This document shows, one piece after another, positions 62,158 to 64,000 of a DNA stretch of 64,000 bases. The position numbers and the translations under genes are program-made. Source of the stretch: Candidatus Borrarchaeum weybense (GTDB lineage Archaea; Asgardarchaeota; Sifarchaeia; Borrarchaeales; Borrarchaeaceae); contig JAHQJS010000006.1 in assembly GCA_019057385.1 (NCBI GenBank), positions 310,001 to 374,000 of the forward strand, in the 5' to 3' direction. The notes beneath the pieces were generated by a model. The model ran no database searches, was not told the origin of the DNA, and saw only the letters and a program-made list of their open reading frames with translations. The stretch's first letter is position 1. Each line of letters opens with the position of its first letter.

Positions 62158-62193
62158 TCTCTCTCGGGAAACCCTTTCGGGACTGAGAGAAGG
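62158..62193 (+). promoter_or_regulatory. Archaeal-type SECIS element in hdrA 3' region
   Basis: tc-TCTCTCGG-GAAA-CCC-TTTC-GGG-A-CTGAGAGA: 8-bp stem (62160-62167/62183-62190), internal loop GAA(A)/A, 3-bp CCC/GGG stem, UUUC loop. Confidence 0.82.
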
Positions 62194-62275
62194 ACTGGCT
62201 CCCTACGCAGGGATGCTTCTTATATATAACTTTCATAAGAATATCCTTCAATAAGACAATTAGGAGGACTTATCA

Positions 62276-62728
62276 ATGGGTAAACTTGAAGATTATGAAC
62301 TTCCAGATGACCTATATTATACAACTGAACATTCTTGGGCAAAAGTAGAAGGAGATTCTGTCGTGGTCGGCGTAACCGATTTTGCGCAGGCTATGGCTGA
62401 AAAGATTCAGGCTGTGCAATTACCTTTTGAAGGCGAGTCAGTAGAGTTCATGAAACCTTTTGGAACACTAGAAAGCGGCAAGTGGACAGGCAAGATTTAT
62501 GCCCCAGTCTCAGGTGAAGTTACTGCGTTCAATGAAGGATTGTGGGATGATGCCTCACTTGTCAACAATGATCCCTACGGCGAAGGTTGGATGGTCAAAA
62601 TTACTCCATCCAATTTGGATGAAGATCTTTCAAAACTTATGAAGGGTGGCACGGACGAATTTGTTCAATGGCAACTTGCCGAAATTGAGCGTGTAAAGAA
62701 GGAAGTAGAGGAATCAAAGAAGGAATAG
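62276..62728 (+). CDS. GcvH-like / LbpA-like lipoyl-carrier protein
   Basis: DLYYTTEHSWAKVEGDSVVVGVTDFAQAMAEKIQAVQLP...PFGTLESGKWTGKIYAPVSGEVTAFNEGLWDDASLVNNDPYGEGWMVKI; lipoyl Lys in ES-x-K. Confidence 0.93.
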   Translation: MGKLEDYELPDDLYYTTEHSWAKVEGDSVVVGVTDFAQAMAEKIQAVQLPFEGESVEFMKPFGTLESGKWTGKIYAPVSGEVTAFNEGLWDDASLVNNDPYGEGWMVKITPSNLDEDLSKLMKGGTDEFVQWQLAEIERVKKEVEESKKE

Positions 62729-62731
62729 AAT

Positions 62732-63271
62732 TTGGAAAACGAAAAGGTAGTAAAGATTTCAGATCTAGACTTGAGCCTCGCAGAGGAATTCATCGAGGAC
62801 ATGTCATTTGATCTCTTTGCTTGCTATCAGTGTGGCACATGCACTGGTAGCTGTCCTGTAGCACGGTTCGGTGGCGAAGAATTCAGTCCGAGAAATATCA
62901 TTCGGCTTATCATGTTGGGGGATCGAGAAGCAGTATTGCGCAATCCGCTCATTTGGTTGTGCACAGGCTGTTATGTATGCGAGGAACGTTGCCCTCAAGA
63001 TGTAAAACCTCCAAAGATCATCGTTCATCTCAGGAACATTGCGGCTAAGGAGAACATTATACCAAGCGTATGGTCAGATATCGCAGCCAATATCTTAACA
63101 TTTGGTCTTATGAACGAGATTGGGGAGTTCGAGAACAAAGTCCGTAAAACTCGTTTCAAACTTCCTGAACTACCAACTCCTGACGCTGATACAATGCGAA
63201 AACTCGCTGAAAAGATTAAGTTTGACAGATTAGTCCATTATAAACATCCTGAAGAAGAAACTGGTGAATAA
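62732..63271 (+). CDS. hdrC: Heterodisulfide reductase subunit C-like
   Basis: CYQCGTCTGSCPVARFGGEEFSPRNIIRLIMLGDREAVLRNPLIWLCTGCYVCEERCPQDVKP; TTG start. Confidence 0.94.
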   Translation: MENEKVVKISDLDLSLAEEFIEDMSFDLFACYQCGTCTGSCPVARFGGEEFSPRNIIRLIMLGDREAVLRNPLIWLCTGCYVCEERCPQDVKPPKIIVHLRNIAAKENIIPSVWSDIAANILTFGLMNEIGEFENKVRKTRFKLPELPTPDADTMRKLAEKIKFDRLVHYKHPEEETGE

Positions 63272-63273
63272 AA

Positions 63274-64000
63274 GTGAAGTACGCTCTTTTTCTAGGTTGT
63301 ACAATTCCCGAAAAAATGAACGGCTACGAAGCCTCTTCCCGCGTGGTCGCAAGGGAACTTGGGGTAGAACTGATCGATCTCCCTAATTCAGGATGTTGTG
63401 GTTCTCCTATCGTTCGTTCAATGGACGAACAATATTGGACGTTATTGGCAGCTAGAATTTTAGCTACAGCCGAAGAAATGGGCTTGGATCTTTGCTGTTT
63501 ATGCAACGGCTGCGTAGGCTCAATCATGCATGCAAATGAGTACTTGAAGAAGGATAAAATCGCAAGGGAACGTATTAACGATATTCTGTCAGACTTTGAT
63601 CTAGAATATAAAGGCACACTTGAAGTGAAACATCTTCTCAAAATTCTTTATGAGGATGTTGGACTTTCACGAATAAAGGAACACCTTGAGATACCGTTTA
63701 AAGACGGGCTTAAGATTGGGGCATACTATGGATGTCACATGCTTCGCCCTTCTGAGCTTACGCACCATGGAGACCCCGAGCGACCTACGCATATGGATGA
63801 AATCATAAATCTTACGGGAGCTATTGCATCAGATTATGAGGGGAAAATATCCTGCTGTGGAGCCCCCGTCTTAAGTAATGCCCCGGAGATCGCTTGGCGT
63901 CTGACACATCGTATCATATCTACTGCGCACGACGCAGACCTTAAGGGTCTCATAACAATATGCCCATTTTGCTCTCTTAGCCTCGATTTAAATCAGATCA
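63274..64000 (+). CDS. hdrB: Heterodisulfide reductase subunit B-like, truncated by window end
   Basis: GTG start; YALFLGCTIPEKMNGYEASSRVVARELGVELIDLPNSGCCGSPI...LCCLCNGC...GCHMLRPSEL...SCCGAPVL...ICPFCSLSLDLNQI. Confidence 0.94.
   Translation, partial: MKYALFLGCTIPEKMNGYEASSRVVARELGVELIDLPNSGCCGSPIVRSMDEQYWTLLAARILATAEEMGLDLCCLCNGCVGSIMHANEYLKKDKIARERINDILSDFDLEYKGTLEVKHLLKILYEDVGLSRIKEHLEIPFKDGLKIGAYYGCHMLRPSELTHHGDPERPTHMDEIINLTGAIASDYEGKISCCGAPVLSNAPEIAWRLTHRIISTAHDADLKGLITICPFCSLSLDLNQI

Noticed and set aside
62194-62215. Second hairpin CCCTACGCAGGG after the SECIS
   Set aside because: Only a 4-bp stem; could be incidental or a weak terminator.
1-64000. tRNA, rRNA or CRISPR arrays
   Set aside because: By-eye scan of the intergenic regions found no convincing T-loop/cloverleaf, rRNA sequence or regularly spaced repeats; a tRNAscan/CRISPR search would be decisive and was not run.

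Overview
The window is archaeal chromosome, dense with informational genes: aIF5B, aIF2-gamma, Rpo7/Spt4, S24e, S27ae, Kae1/Bud32, S28e, L7Ae, Mre11/Rad50, S2, CDC48, L15e and RNase P proteins. Several accessory or metabolic islands are interspersed. The strongest finding is at the right end (about 50.4-64 kb). There, a glycolate/glyoxylate gene set (class V aminotransferase, Hyi-like isomerase, Gcl-like ThDP enzyme, 2-hydroxyacid dehydrogenase, GlcD and a HdrD/GlcF-like protein) abuts a heterodisulfide-reductase-like operon. The HdrA is a tandem HdrA-HdrA'-MvhD fusion whose reading frame contains two in-frame UGA codons, both at recognised selenocysteine positions (CSA-U and VVG-U-HKGDC). An archaeal-type SECIS hairpin (GAA/A internal loop) starts directly after its stop codon. 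A GcvH/LbpA-like lipoyl-carrier protein and HdrC/HdrB follow. Other notable items: two tandem Ras/Rab-like proteins without a P-loop (pseudo-GTPases); an insertion with a TnpB-like protein and a Schlafen/AlbA_2 gene splitting the RNase P rnp3-rnp2 pair; a Ycf46/DUF2997/Ycf35(DUF1257) cassette; a TBP-like/Zn/PIN protein divergent from RNase HIII; a PAPS/sulfotransferase module with a probable RHH operator; and short-protein genes overlapping and duplicated around a 545-aa protein. Taxonomy cannot be fixed without searches. Sec usage plus Rab-like proteins would be compatible with an Asgard-type archaeon (inference). No rRNA, tRNA or CRISPR array was recognised.
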